Source of the DNA: Adiantum capillus-veneris
Lineage: Eukaryota > Streptophyta > Polypodiopsida > Polypodiales > Pteridaceae
Direction of reading: 5' to 3'
Length of the DNA stretch: 64,000 nucleotides
NCBI GenBank assembly: GCA_014529385.2
Contig: CM043952.1
Location: forward strand, 152,115,057 to 152,179,056
The notes beneath the pieces were generated by a model. It saw only the letters and a program-made list of their open reading frames with translations, did not search any database and was not told where the DNA came from. The translations under genes were made by a program, and so were the position numbers. Below are positions 52,954-63,671 of this stretch, one piece after another; position 1 is the first letter of the stretch; each line of letters opens with the position of its first letter.

Positions 52954-54970
52954 ATGAAGATGCAGCCTTTAGAGACAACAAAGAATGGAGATCAAGACTG
53001 GTCACCGACGAACGACAGCACAAAGTCCTCAAGCCCATTTCAAATGGAGACTGATATCAAAGCAGATCGTATTAAAGATGATTCATCTCCATCAAATAAA
53101 ACTTCAAAAGAGCTTAAAGAAAATCAGGCAATAGCAAGTGCAAATCAAACAAAGCAAAGAGCAACCACGAAAGCTATTGAGCAGATGATGCTACCAAAGC
53201 CAAAAGTTACGAAGAACGGGGTTGCAGACAACCAAGAAGCAATAGGAAGTCCAAAGATCCAGACATTGCCAGCTAAACTAGCTGATGAAAGACAAAGTGG
53301 AACACAAAGTCTCAAGCCACCTTCCATAGAGACACACTTAGATCAACATGAGACCATGACAAAAGCAAGACATAAATCTTCAATAGAACCAATAACGAGA
53401 ATAACTATAGTCCCCAATAATACAAAAAGAGAAAGTGTCAGATGCAATGCTTTATTGGATAAAGAAGCAAAGTGCAATATGGTTGCAGACAACATTCAGA
53501 GCATTCTAGAGATTACTCAGAGCAAGCCAAATAATAGAAAAATTATGGGTAAGGCTACAAGTCAAGAAGAAATGGTTGCTACCCTTAGCATCCAAAATCA
53601 TGAAGAGCAGGTAAAATTTCAGATGAAGCCTTCAAAGGAAATTCTTGCATATGTCATCCTTGGACATCAGTGGTTAGATCAACACAAGGTCTACAAAGAA
53701 GATACAATGCTAATACTCTCTTTTTCAAGAGGTAGCAAGCAACAACATTTATAGGTACCATTAATGCTAGATTCAGAGTTGCAGAAGTCACAAGAATCAA
53801 AGACAAATCTTGCAGACAAAGGTAAAGCTAAAGTGGAACTTCCATCGACAAGCACAAAAGGTGTGACAGCATATGCCTCTACATCAAAGAACCCTCATGG
53901 ATCAGCTTTTTCAAGCAAGTCAGGCTTTCAAAACTTCAAGTCAATTGCTGACCCAACTAAAACCTCTAAGGAAACACCCAGAAAACCAAAGATATTTCAG
54001 CCAAAGTACTCAAGAAAGCAAAGGAAAGTCAAGCAAGTGTTTGTTCCGAGAAGTTTAGTCAAGGTCAATGATCCGGTTTGGATTAAAGACAAGAAATCAA
54101 CATAGAAAGACAAACACATGGGATGGATAGCATCACAATGGAGCTTAAAAGAATAGGAGTACTATGGAGGTACCAGACAGATATGGGTACCAAAACCTCA
54201 GGTTAGAGCATATGAAGTAATGTCAAGTCCCTCCCAAGAAACAAGGCCCACAAGGTATCAACCTCGACAATATCCTAGGATACCTAAGCAGCAGGTATAC
54301 AACATAACTAAATCAAAAGATGCTAAACTCTACCACAACTCTCAAGGGGATACAGAAAAAAGATGGATCTCAAAGAATCTTCCTCTTAGACAAAGATTCT
54401 ACACATGATATACAAAGATTTGGCTACCATTCAATCACAAGCCAGCTACAACTACACCAGACCTGCATAAAGATCTCAAGAGCTCAGCAAGACCTAGAGC
54501 GAAACAAAGTCAACAATGGAGATACAAAGGCCATCAAGAGATTTGGATTCCTAAGTGTTCCAATGCTCCTAGTCAAAAGCCAGATGCCTACAACCAACAG
54601 AGGCCTACAACAACATCAAAGACTCCTATCAACAGGCCCAATTGGAGAATCAAACAAATAATGGAGTCTTCACAGTCAAAGAAGGACAACCCAACCAACG
54701 AGAATGCAGATTCAAAGATGATAAAATAGGTATGGCAAAAGAAACCTTCAATGCCAACTTGGTCCTTCACTAATCCTCTTTTTGAGGATTCAAGCTTACT
54801 TTTACCTGAAGAAATGTTTGTAGTAAGCACAAGAATGCCAAGTCTTCAGGGTGCAAAAAACACTCTTTGGCATAGTCAGAGTCGGGCTGTTGAGCCATAA
54901 AATGAGCAAAGCATTAGTCCCAAAGCTTCAAGTCATATTAAACTCTGTGCTAAGAGTCATAGTTATTAGG
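52954..54970 (+). pseudogene. PR2 domain and QxWxPK tail of element C
   Basis: One frame with stops (TAG 53752 and others) covers a polar linker, then a PR2-like domain at about 53420-53690. Its catalytic motif is LLDKEAKCN, so the DSG triad is lost, but LGHQWLDQHKVY matches the LLGQPWQKQYNAM end of element A PR2. The basic tail repeats the aromatic-proline motif: KQVFVPRS, DPVWIKDK, RQIWVPKP, KRWISKN, KIWLPFN, QEIWIPKC and VWQKKP. The repeats have outlasted the protease motif in this copy. Confidence 0.65.
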
Positions 54971-56275
54971 TTTACACTCAAGCTGGAAAAGTTGAGCATA
55001 TCTAATTCATGTCACTCATGCTGGATGAGATGAGCATAAGAGTCAAAGTCTATTAACTTACAATTGGTGGAGTGTCGTTAGAGTCCAACACTCACACATA
55101 GTGCACAGTAAGATGAGAGCACATATCCTCGTCAACAAAAACCATTCTTAAAGGGGTGCCAGCTTGCAAAGCCATGACATACGCTTTAATAGCTACACCA
55201 TCTTTTTGAAGAACCCCTCAAAATCTTTCTTGCACATCATATTGTTTCCCATGCATTTCTGTGAATGCATAAATAGGATGTCCCATTGTTGGACATATGC
55301 ATTAGACACTTTTCTTGCTTCCATCTACGCACCTTGAGTGGACTACAACAGGCAAACCAATGTCATGCTAACCAACAAGTCATGTAGTGAAGTCATTTTG
55401 AGTGAACAGGAAGCTTGGAGATTGCCCAACTCTCCCTATTGCTTGGTGTTGACCTAGGTGCTAAAGCGATTACAGGTGACGGCAAAAACCTTGGGGCATA
55501 ATAACCGACAACGGAAAGACAAAATACAGTCGAGTCACTATTGGGAAAATAGGAAGCTTGCACTTAAAGTCATTACATATGACAATTGAGTCACTATTTG
55601 GCGAATACAAATCTTGGGGACTGCCCAACGCTCCCTATCGCTTGGTGTTAACCTTGGTATAATTGACGATGAAGACCATGGTGATGTGATTACAAAAATG
55701 AAATTGAGTAAATACTGGGCCAATACGAATCTTGGGGACTGTCCAACGCTCCCCATTGCTTGGTATTGACCTTAATGTTAAAATCATTACATGCGACAAT
55801 GGAGTCAGCATCGGGCGAATAGGAAACTTGGTGACTGCCAAACACTCCCCATCGCTTGGTGCTGACCTTGGAAAATTGGCATCGACCAGTAAATTTCCAC
55901 GGATATCACATTTTTTAATTCCATATCTATCAGTGAATAATCCCTTCAGTACTTTATTAATATTTCCCATGCTAATAAGTACTCCAATAATGCGTGTATC
56001 CCAAAGACACTTTTTTCCCACTGGGTTTTTTTCCTTTGGTCATCCATGTATTAGACCCTAAATTAGAACCTCATCATTGTACTTCCCTTGTACATACTTT
56101 TCATAAATAAAGAGAAGTCTCCTCATTATTCTATTACAACGGACAAATGCAATATCATCTCTCACAACAGATATATTGGGACCAATGAAGATGCTGCAAA
56201 AAAGTGAACCGCATTAACACATTCATCCACAGCCTCCACTGACACTTTTCAACAGTGCCCGAGGACGGGCACTAA
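54971..56275 (+). other. 3' non-coding region of element C
   Basis: No ORF3 homologue is present here. The region contains a tandem repeat at 55400-55870. The rest shows nothing I recognise. Confidence 0.5.
55400..55870 (+). repeat. Imperfect 100-116-bp tandem repeats
   Basis: The phrase CTTGGGGACTGCCCAACGCT and the following ATCGCTTGGTGTTGACCTT recur at about 55411, 55613, 55731 and 55826. A shortened copy lies near 55550. The copies differ at several positions. Confidence 0.75.
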
Positions 56276-56291
56276 AATTGGAAGGGGAGAA
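56276..56291 (+). promoter_or_regulatory. Polypurine tract of element C
   Basis: AATTGGAAGGGGAGAA directly precedes the LTR start TGTTAACTG. Confidence 0.8.
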
Positions 56292-57210
56292 TGTTAACTG
56301 AGTCCATGTCAGTTAACAGAAGCTGCTAAAGACCGAAGACGTACGGATGCACATCGAGGATGAATACGAAGAAGCAGTAAAGATTGGAGTTACACATTTT
56401 TCCACATTTTTCCGAAATGGTCACCTTTTGTAAATTCTAGATTTATTTCAAACCATTGTAATATTTTAATGTGTTACGGGCTCAATGGGAGTTTCAAGTT
56501 GTAAAGAACAGGTGAGTTAGCGTGCCTAGGTAGCAGATTCAGTAAGTGGTAGAGCCCTAAAGGCCTTGGGCGCCTAGACATTGCATATTTTTACCCTAGG
56601 TATATAAGGCAGTGTGTAAAAGAAATTAGGGTCCTCAAGCTCATTTGTTGAGAGCACTCTTTGGTGAGAGCTCTTGAGGTGTGTGGCTATGGAGTCCTTG
56701 AGCTTCTCCTTGCTCATGAGACTTGATTAACACTAATCAATGATTCATTCTCATGCCTCTCTCATGCTTCTTATGATTGCCTCTGATGCTTAGACATTAA
56801 CTAGATCTTAACTCATTAGTGGTTAATCCCGCTCTAATCTTGTGTGATTGCCCTCTCTTGCTTGTGTGTGCATGTAGGTTTGATTGGAGTGTGGTGCTCG
56901 ATAGATCTATGTATGTGTGCTTGTGATTAGTGTGTTGCATGATAGGATTAGTGTTGTGTGAGTCTTGCAATCGCTAGTGTGTGTGATTGGGTTGATTGGA
57001 GGTGAACAGAAGTGGATGTGGAGATTGCTCTTCATTGTGGCTTAGCTCCTCCATAGGTCGAGAAGCTCACCTCGTAGAGTTAATCATTCGTGTTGCCCCG
57101 ATTAGCTCACTCACCGTGTGAGTGTTTCCATGCCCTAGCCGGGTAGCTCATCCCTCCGGATTGATAATTTTGTTGGTCATTGGAGCTATGCAATGATGGA
57201 ACCTCCAACA
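56292..57210 (+). repeat. 3' LTR of element C
   Basis: It runs TGTTAACTG to CTCCAACA, with a TATA box (TATATAAG) at 56601-56608. It is followed by the duplicated target GGTGG. Confidence 0.93.
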
Positions 57211-57385
57211 GGTGGAGCACGCAAGATGCTAGTCGCAAAACAGGAATCTCTGTGTAACAAAAATGACCTTGAATAGGGAGACAATGAGGGGGTGTAAATA
57301 ACACAGATCTGCCAACGAGGTTTGAACTCAAAATTTGAAGGCGATGATCGCAACAGCTCATGCATTAACCACTCCAGCATTCACC
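57211..57385 (-). mobile_element. Candidate tRNA-derived SINE
   Basis: On the minus strand, an A-box-like GGAGTGGTTAATGCATGAG (57374-57356) and a B-box-like TGAGTTCAAACCTCG (about 57330-57316) are spaced as in a tRNA gene with a Ser/Leu-type head. A non-tRNA body follows towards 57215. The 3' end is not defined, and element C borders it. It could also be a tRNA pseudogene. Confidence 0.4.
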
Positions 57386-57618
57386 TCATCCCGTCCCAGT
57401 TTTGGAGCAAAGTGGTGTTATTCTAGGTGGCCAATGAGTCCCAGCACAGGGACCTGGTTTTTTAATGACCCCTTTACCCTAGTAGGCCGTGGAAAATTTT
57501 ATGGACAAAGTTGTGCACAAAGAGCAATGGGGGAGCCAGTGGATTGGATAGGTAAGAATAGCATGCAAAAAATGCCTTCTCTCTTGTTAAGGAATTACAC
57601 TCTCATAAAGGGCATGCC

Positions 57619-57648
57619 GGAGGGGGGGGGGGGGGGGGGGGGGGGGAG

Positions 57649-57747
<99 letters not shown>
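57619..57747 (+). repeat. Compound microsatellite G(n)-(GA)28-G(n)
   Basis: About 25 G, then GAGAAAA, then (GA)28, then about 38 G. It terminates the recognisable ORF3 of element D. Run lengths may not be exact in any assembly. Confidence 0.9.
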
Positions 57748-59041
57748 TGAATACTACCGGTGTAGGCTGGATGTTCTTTAGATGGCTTCTTTGTTTCTCT
57801 TCTGCATCTTCTCTTGCTTTTCTCTCAGCTTCTTGGGCTTCTTTAAGCTTTAGGGCTCCTGTCTTTGCGTACATGCGTTCAAGAAAGTCTGTGGGGTCCT
57901 CTGCTTCTTTCCTTGTAGGGTTTTTGGTTCTGGGTCCCCTTATCTCTCTTGGAACCCACCTTTCTGGGTCCTCACTTGCAGCTTGGCGGCTTCTTTCATA
58001 AGTTAGTGTTTCCCTTTCAAACCTTGCCTTCTTTTGCTGAGGTTCTTCTTGATGTGCAGCTACAACTTTCTTCTTCATCTCTTCAATTCTGGCCCTTCTC
58101 TCCTCATTATCCAAACTCTCACTGCTATGAGCTTCGTGGGAGCTTTTGGCAGATTCTTTCTCTGACTTATAAACTCTCTTTGATGAACGGGTGGTTATGG
58201 GAGAAGGTTGTGCAAACACAATCCATGTGTTCTGATATGGGGCTGGCGGCAAATTGTCGGCCATGCCAATAACATGGTATGCTATTCTTGTCAGTACTTT
58301 AGGTGTGCCCAAATAGGTGATTCTTCCTTCTTTCTCGGTGCCCTTCATCGTTGTCAACACATACTGCGCGTGATCAATCGGTTGCCTGGTTGTCGACTTC
58401 AACGCTTGGGTGAAGGTAGTCGCAACTGCATGATTTGGGGGTGTACCGTGGTGGTCTCTTTGCTAAAAAGTGGAAGTGTTGATGGTACAGACGTGCTGGT
58501 TCTTCCACTTGCCTTTGGATGAGGTCGACAAAAGTTGCAATAGCAGTCTCCTTGGTGAATGTGCCTACTAACTTTCTGTCTCTGGCCCGCATTGTCATCC
58601 CCTCAGTCGGCAACTTTAGTGCCTCGTCCACAATCTCTTTTGTGATCACCACTTCTACTTTCTGCCCTTGTTGGTCAGTGATTTGGGCTGACCCGTCTTC
58701 TTTAATTGTAGACAGTAGTTCATACGCTTTCTGGAAATCTACGCCGCATGGTTCCTGGTCGTAGAAGTCCCTGAGGCCCAACCTTCTGTTGGCTTCTTTG
58801 TGTTTAGCTTGGCAGCTACATCATATATCTCTTTTGGTAGCATTTGCAACTCTACTTGGTGTCCTTCTTCACTCTTGAACCTGCCTGTGAAAACCGTGGT
58901 GTTGTTTTCTTCAAGCTGTTCCCTTGACAAGTAAGTTGCTTTGGCTGTTTTTACGGAACTTGGGTCCAGTTGGTAGGGTGGCAACTCTTGCAACTTCTCT
59001 TTTTGGGACACCCTTTTCTTGTCCTTCTTGGCAGCTTGCAT
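57747..59041 (-). pseudogene. ORF3 N-terminal half of element D
   Basis: The minus strand starts at ATG 59041 (MQAAKKDKKRVSQKEK) and matches element A ORF3 in order: VFTGRFKSEEGHQVELQMLP (compare YQGTFRDPQGQAVDVPMIP), YELLSTIKEDGSAQITD (compare YELATSIQKDGKATLTA), VVITKEIVDEALKLP (compare VQITPQLIAGALKL), then PKVLTRIAYHVIGMADNLP (compare AEILTRIAYEAIGARDQWP). A charged segment with DPERWVPREI (compare FEEKWVPDPT) follows. There are frame breaks at about 58760 and 58380. The coiled-coil half is missing beyond the microsatellite at 57747. Confidence 0.8.
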
Positions 59042-61336
59042 TGCTCCTATTAGGGGAATACAGTGCCAAAGTTAGAAAATTCTGTAAATTCTTCTCTGAA
59101 ATGTCCTTGAGTCCGAATTGCTGACAAATTGAGTCCAATTTGATTCAAATTAATTTTGGGACATGCATAGATGCATAAAAACATGTATAGATCAAAATCA
59201 TAAAGTTAGCAAAAATTTGCAACAAAAGTAAATAATTGCGATTATTTATAGGTGAGGATTTTTTCCAACTTTTTGCATTTTTGACATCATAGGCTTGAAA
59301 TATACAGCATTTGGGTGCTCTGAGTGAAGTGTGGGCTCATTTGAGTGCACAGGGTGGAATTGGTGCAAGATTTAGGCTTTCAGTCTCTAAAACAGTAGAT
59401 ATAAAGGGATTTTGAGATCTAAATTTACTCAAATTTGGTCAGTGGACTTGGGACATCATGTGCTTTGGTCCCATGAGGTCAAAGTTGCAATTTTCCCCCA
59501 TTTTGGCAAGAAAGTAAATAATCGCGATTATTAACTTTTTTTAATCAAAATGTTCATTTTTTGTTGCAACTTGGTTCTAGTGTACATGAGATATGGGGTA
59601 ATTTGGATCTAAAACTGTGATAGATAGCTCAAAAATTAGATTGGGAAGACTTCTTTACGCTTTTTACAATTTTCCAAGTTTTTCTTGATCATTTTGGCTC
59701 ATACTTGAAATGTGGTATGTAATAGATGTGTATAGTGATAGGTGAGGTGAAGGTACCATTTTCAAGCAAAAAAACACAAAAGTAAATAATCACGATTATT
59801 TACAGCAGTCATTTTTTTTGCTAAACTTGATAATTTTTTGACCTAAACATATTCAATACACCTAAAACAAGTCTTAAATTGAATTTGGTAAAGTTTTGTC
59901 GTGTCTGCATCACTTCGTGCTTTGTCGACTCTGAAATCACCAATTTTCGTGACTAGATGGCCTGTGGAGTTGGTTAGTCACTTTTGAAGCTATAGACTTG
60001 TCCGCTACATAGTCCTGAAGCATTCAGTTTGGCCCATTTGGAGTCAGTTTGACGCTTTGTAGCCTTCCAGCTGTTTTCTGCTTTTCGAGAGCTTGCCTTG
60101 ATTGTTTTCATGAAACCAACCATGTACATAGTGTATAGACCCAGTCTATAAGCTGTCTGTGGAGTCAGAATCCAATTCTGGCATCTGGCAAAAACCTAGC
60201 TTTTTTACTTGGGATCCCCCTAGTGGTCATTTGGTGATATAGAATTGTTCTATTATATAGGGGCATGGTACAGTTCAAGTCTTGTCCAATTTGGTTGAGC
60301 TGACAGGCCGTTACGGTCAATTTTTGGTTGTAGCACTTCGTGCACTACTCGGTTTCTAGGGTTTTTTCCTTGAGCCTAGACTTGCTACCGGCAATTTAAA
60401 ATTGATCATTGATAAGCTTAGAGCTTACCCCTCATGTCTCGTGTGAGACGGCGCTGTAAACAGGCGATTGTGGACTCCGGAAATCGTGCGCGAAGAAGGT
60501 CCGAGAGCTCTCTTCTCCAAGGGCGACTAGTGGAAATGAGGTGATTTTGGGCTACCTTGGATATCTATACTCAAACTTCCCAAACTATTTTCCCCCAAAT
60601 TCTCCTATTAGTCCTATTAGGCCGTGAAATCTATGTTAGACTCAAAAAATTTCTCAATCGGATTCCGGTAGCTCTTTCTGCAAGAATTTGCGAAAATAGG
60701 CCTTGGCAGCCTAATTAAGGCTTCCCGCTTCTATCTTCGATTTGATTGAATTTTTTTTGTGACTATCCGCCTTGTCCTTTTGATCATCAGCGTATCTTCA
60801 GTTTTTCTATGTGAGCTCATTTGCTATTTATTATTAATTTTTGACATGTTTATTGAAAAAATCAAAGAAAATAACAAAATGCGATAAAAAAGAAGAGTGA
60901 AAATCCAATAATTAAGAAAATCCATTGAAAAACATAGCTTTATTTTTTTGGGTGAATTTCTTCATTTTTAAGTCCCAATATCACAAAAAATGATGAAAAA
61001 TAACCAAAAAAGACCATTTTTTGATGATTTTTTGATAGTATAGACACTATTTACACTCATTAGGGAGATGTTATCAGTTAAATTCCCCTATTGATGACTT
61101 GTAAGGGAATTATTAGATAAATTTGCAAAAAATCACACGTTATCATCAAACTTTTTTCTCCCTCTTCAAATATTGACCTTAATTACTTAGTTTCCTTTCA
61201 CCCCTCCTAGATGGCGTACTCCGAGATGACTGTGTGCATGGGTTGAACAATTGTGTCTATGCATAACCTTGGTTGGCTCTACCATGCTTTGAAGATTAAT
61301 GCAGTTAAAACCATTATGATGTGCAAGAGTTGGGTC
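59042..61336 (-). other. Spacer between PR2 and ORF3 of element D
   Basis: It occupies the same position as 9951-12808 in element A and is likewise non-coding. It contains three copies of a CGCG-core palindrome at 59228-59803. I found no internal polypurine tract after the PR2 stop. Confidence 0.6.
59228..59803. repeat. Three near-perfect 22-bp palindromes in the element D spacer
   Basis: The consensus is GTAAATAATCG followed by its inverse complement. The copies are at 59228-59249 (two changes), 59514-59535 (one change) and 59782-59803 (one change). Start distances are 286 and 268 bp, close to the 283-289 bp seen in element A. The central CGCG is shared with the element A palindrome, while the arms are unrelated. 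Confidence 0.85.
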
Positions 61337-62288
61337 TTAAGTAATTAACTCAAGGGTTTCTGATGTCGAGGTTTTCTTTTGCTGTCTTCCAAAGAGCAAA
61401 TTTTGTAGCTTGTGTACTCTTTGCTTTATTGTACCGTCAAGATGCTTTGGCACACTGATTTCCTGAGCTGTTGCTATCAATAATGATGGTTGTCGAGCTT
61501 TTACCCACCATTGGTATCTTGGTTTGTTTTGGTCCGAATGTTGTGGTTGATTGTTTTGAGACTTAACTCTCCATTGCTTCATCAGTTTTATAGTTGGCAG
61601 AGAAGATAAGTGCTCCTTTTTCTTCCAAATCCATTTTGTTTTAGGTTCCTTGCTCAAAGATTCTCCTCTTTGTGTTTTGAACCTTGGGACCGTCTTTGGT
61701 ACAGTAGATGATGTTTTGGGCACCCAAATTTGAATCGGCTTGTCCTTAAGTTGTGCTTTTGGTACCCAAATTTGCCTGACTCCTTGCATGCTACTTGTAG
61801 AATTTTCTTGTCTATAGGATGGAGAAGATTGATTGCTTCGTGGTTTGCTCTACTCGGTAACCTCCTTTCCATTTCTCTTTGCTTGTTGCAATTGGAACAA
61901 TGAGTTGTCCGTCTTTAAGTGATAGCTTGAGCTGATTGGTATCCCAATCTGGTACTGCCTTGTATGTCCTCACCAATGAGATTCCAAGAATCATTGTTTC
62001 ATTCATGTGTTCATCTGGTAAGTATACAAATTGATGAGGGCATGAACATCCATCTACTATCACATTTAAGTCGACTACTCCCAATGTCGGTGTTGGGTTC
62101 TTGTTGCATCCTTTAACAGTCGCTATTCCGGCTGTCAAAGACTGACTTGTTGCTTTCTTGTACGTAGAATAACTCACTGCATGTACTCGAGCTCCTGTAT
62201 CGACCAATGCATTTGTCCTATGATTGTTCAACTGTACTTTGATGCGAAGGTCCATTCGACAATGCGATATAAGCACATACTCTCTTTT
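61337..62288 (-). pseudogene. PR2 domain and QxWxPK tail of element D
   Basis: The minus-strand frame from about 62288 to 61812 encodes a retropepsin-like domain with an intact DTG triad (LVDTGARVHAVS, 62201-62193) and the end MILGISLVRTYKAVPDWDTN, which parallels LLLGQPWQKQYNAMIDW of element A. After a stop at 61812 and a frame change, 61789-61337 holds the repeats RQIWVPKA, IQIWVPKT, KWIWKKKE, KQWRVKSQ and YQWWVKAR, and the conserved C-terminus IKQRVHKLQNLLFGR. Integrase would lie upstream but is cut off at 62288, where plus-strand Gag sequence begins. Confidence 0.75.
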
Positions 62289-62870
62289 TATAAGACCAAT
62301 CACCATGGAGCTCAGGTTTACCTGGATCCTAAGGAATAGTATGCCATTTACATTGATGACCATGACATAGAGTTTGAAGAGGAAATCAGGGCAAACAAAC
62401 AAGGAAAAATGTATATGGATAAAAATGGAACTCAATATTTACAAGTTGAAAACCCTAACGCGATAAACAAATGGGGTTAGAAGTAAATACCATAATTCCA
62501 GATATGGCAGCAAAAGAATGACCACTGACTTTAGAATTCGGGATACAATCAAGTTGATTTGAAGCCTTTGAAATGGCTTAGCACAAATAATCCTAGGATC
62601 CGAGTCTATTGTTGGGAGGATAGAAACGTCAAAGATCTTCTATGGACTTCTCATGCCAAGTTAGGACAGTTAACACCCATGAAGATCATCTATATCTTCA
62701 AAATCAAAGACAAGGGTTCAACAGATCTACCAACCTACCTATTTAGGGATTTTTATAACAATAACTTTGTTATGATGAGTCCTGAAGAGGTGGAACAAAC
62801 CAAATATCAAGGGTACTCCATAAGGAATTGGATATTGGGCCAAGGACCATAAACTATTTCAAGAGATAAA
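62289..62870 (+). pseudogene. Gag N-terminal modules of element E
   Basis: Broken frames include a YIDDHDIEFEEEIRANKQGK stretch, MYMDKNGTQYLQVENPN and NKWG (62412-62475). These align with RYLDDEGTMYLVVLNPN...DKWG of element A. Then come PLKWLSTNNPRIRVYCWEDR and MKIIYIFKIKDKGSTDLPTY (62560-62720), which align with RLYVFTYTEGSEVKIAAYDK of element A. Several stops are present. Confidence 0.65.
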
Positions 62871-63069
62871 CTCCGTGAGAGATCTTTTGAGAGTAATGTT
62901 AAAAAACTAGAAACTACCTCATCACAAAGAAAACCGGGTGACACTAAAGCCAGTCCACGGCTACATGAGTCACTATTTCCAACAGACTGGTTTGAAGGAC
63001 TCAGAATAGGACCAACTACAAGGAGACCGGGAGTTGAACCAAATAGACGTGTCAAACTAGTTGATTTTC

Positions 63070-63668
63070 AAAAATGGGTCAGAAAATATAGTGGATCTGG
63101 GGATCCATATGACCACTTAGCAAGCTTTAAACAAGTGCCAAGAGCATAAAGTATATTTGATTTCCATACTCAATTTGAGGGCTTTGAAATGACATTAGAA
63201 GAAAAAGCATTGACATGGTTCCAAAACATTCCACCAAGGTCAATCATGGACTTAAATACATTAGCTCAAGGATTTGTAGCTGCATGTCCCAAAACGGGGA
63301 TCAAAGACAATACGATAGCTCAAATCTATAGCTTCAAACAGAAACAAGGTGAGTCTGTTAGGGATTGTGCAACTAAAATGAAACACTACATTACAAGATG
63401 CCCAAAGCTAGAGATACCTACAGAAAAAAGACTAGTATCATTGTTTCTAGAGGGACTGCTAAACAAAGAACTTCATGCTATATTGTATAGCAAGAAACAT
63501 ATGACCCTACAAGAGTGTGTGTCAGATGTTATCAACTTAGGAGACAATTATGATATTTTTAATGAAGAAGATGTCCCTAAGGATAACCAAAGTGAGAAAA
63601 CAACATCCACCAAACCAGCACAAGTGGGTACGACTGCTGCAGCTCTACATGCTCAAAAGGATGAATGA
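63070..63668 (+). pseudogene. Gag core of element E
   Basis: From YSGSGDPYDHLASFKQV, past an in-frame stop near 63148, the frame runs open from 63189: MTLEEKALTWFQNIP, GIKDNTIAQIYSFKQKQGES, KMKHYITRCPKLEIP and LVSLFLEGLLNKELHAILY. This is the retrotransposon gag (capsid) core, colinear with nt 1555-2030 of element A. It probably stopped being functional because of the upstream stop. Confidence 0.8.
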
Positions 63669-63671
63669 CAT

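Larger units (their letters stand above)
46310..57210 (+). mobile_element. Element C: complete non-autonomous gypsy-type element of the A family (no RT or integrase)
   Basis: The 912-bp and 919-bp LTRs (46310-47221 and 56292-57210) are flanked by the direct repeat GGTGG (46305-46309 and 57211-57215). A primer-binding site follows the 5' LTR, and a polypurine tract precedes the 3' LTR. Inside are a 3-kb non-coding leader, a decayed Gag of the element A type, traces of PR1, the PR2 domain and a QxWxPK tail. RT, RNase H, integrase and ORF3 are absent. The total is 10901 bp. The LTRs are visibly diverged, so the insertion is older than element B. Confidence 0.92.

Noticed and set aside
57587-57760. 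Poly-proline / Leu-Ser repeat protein on the minus strand
   Set aside because: It is the translation of a G-run and GA microsatellite.
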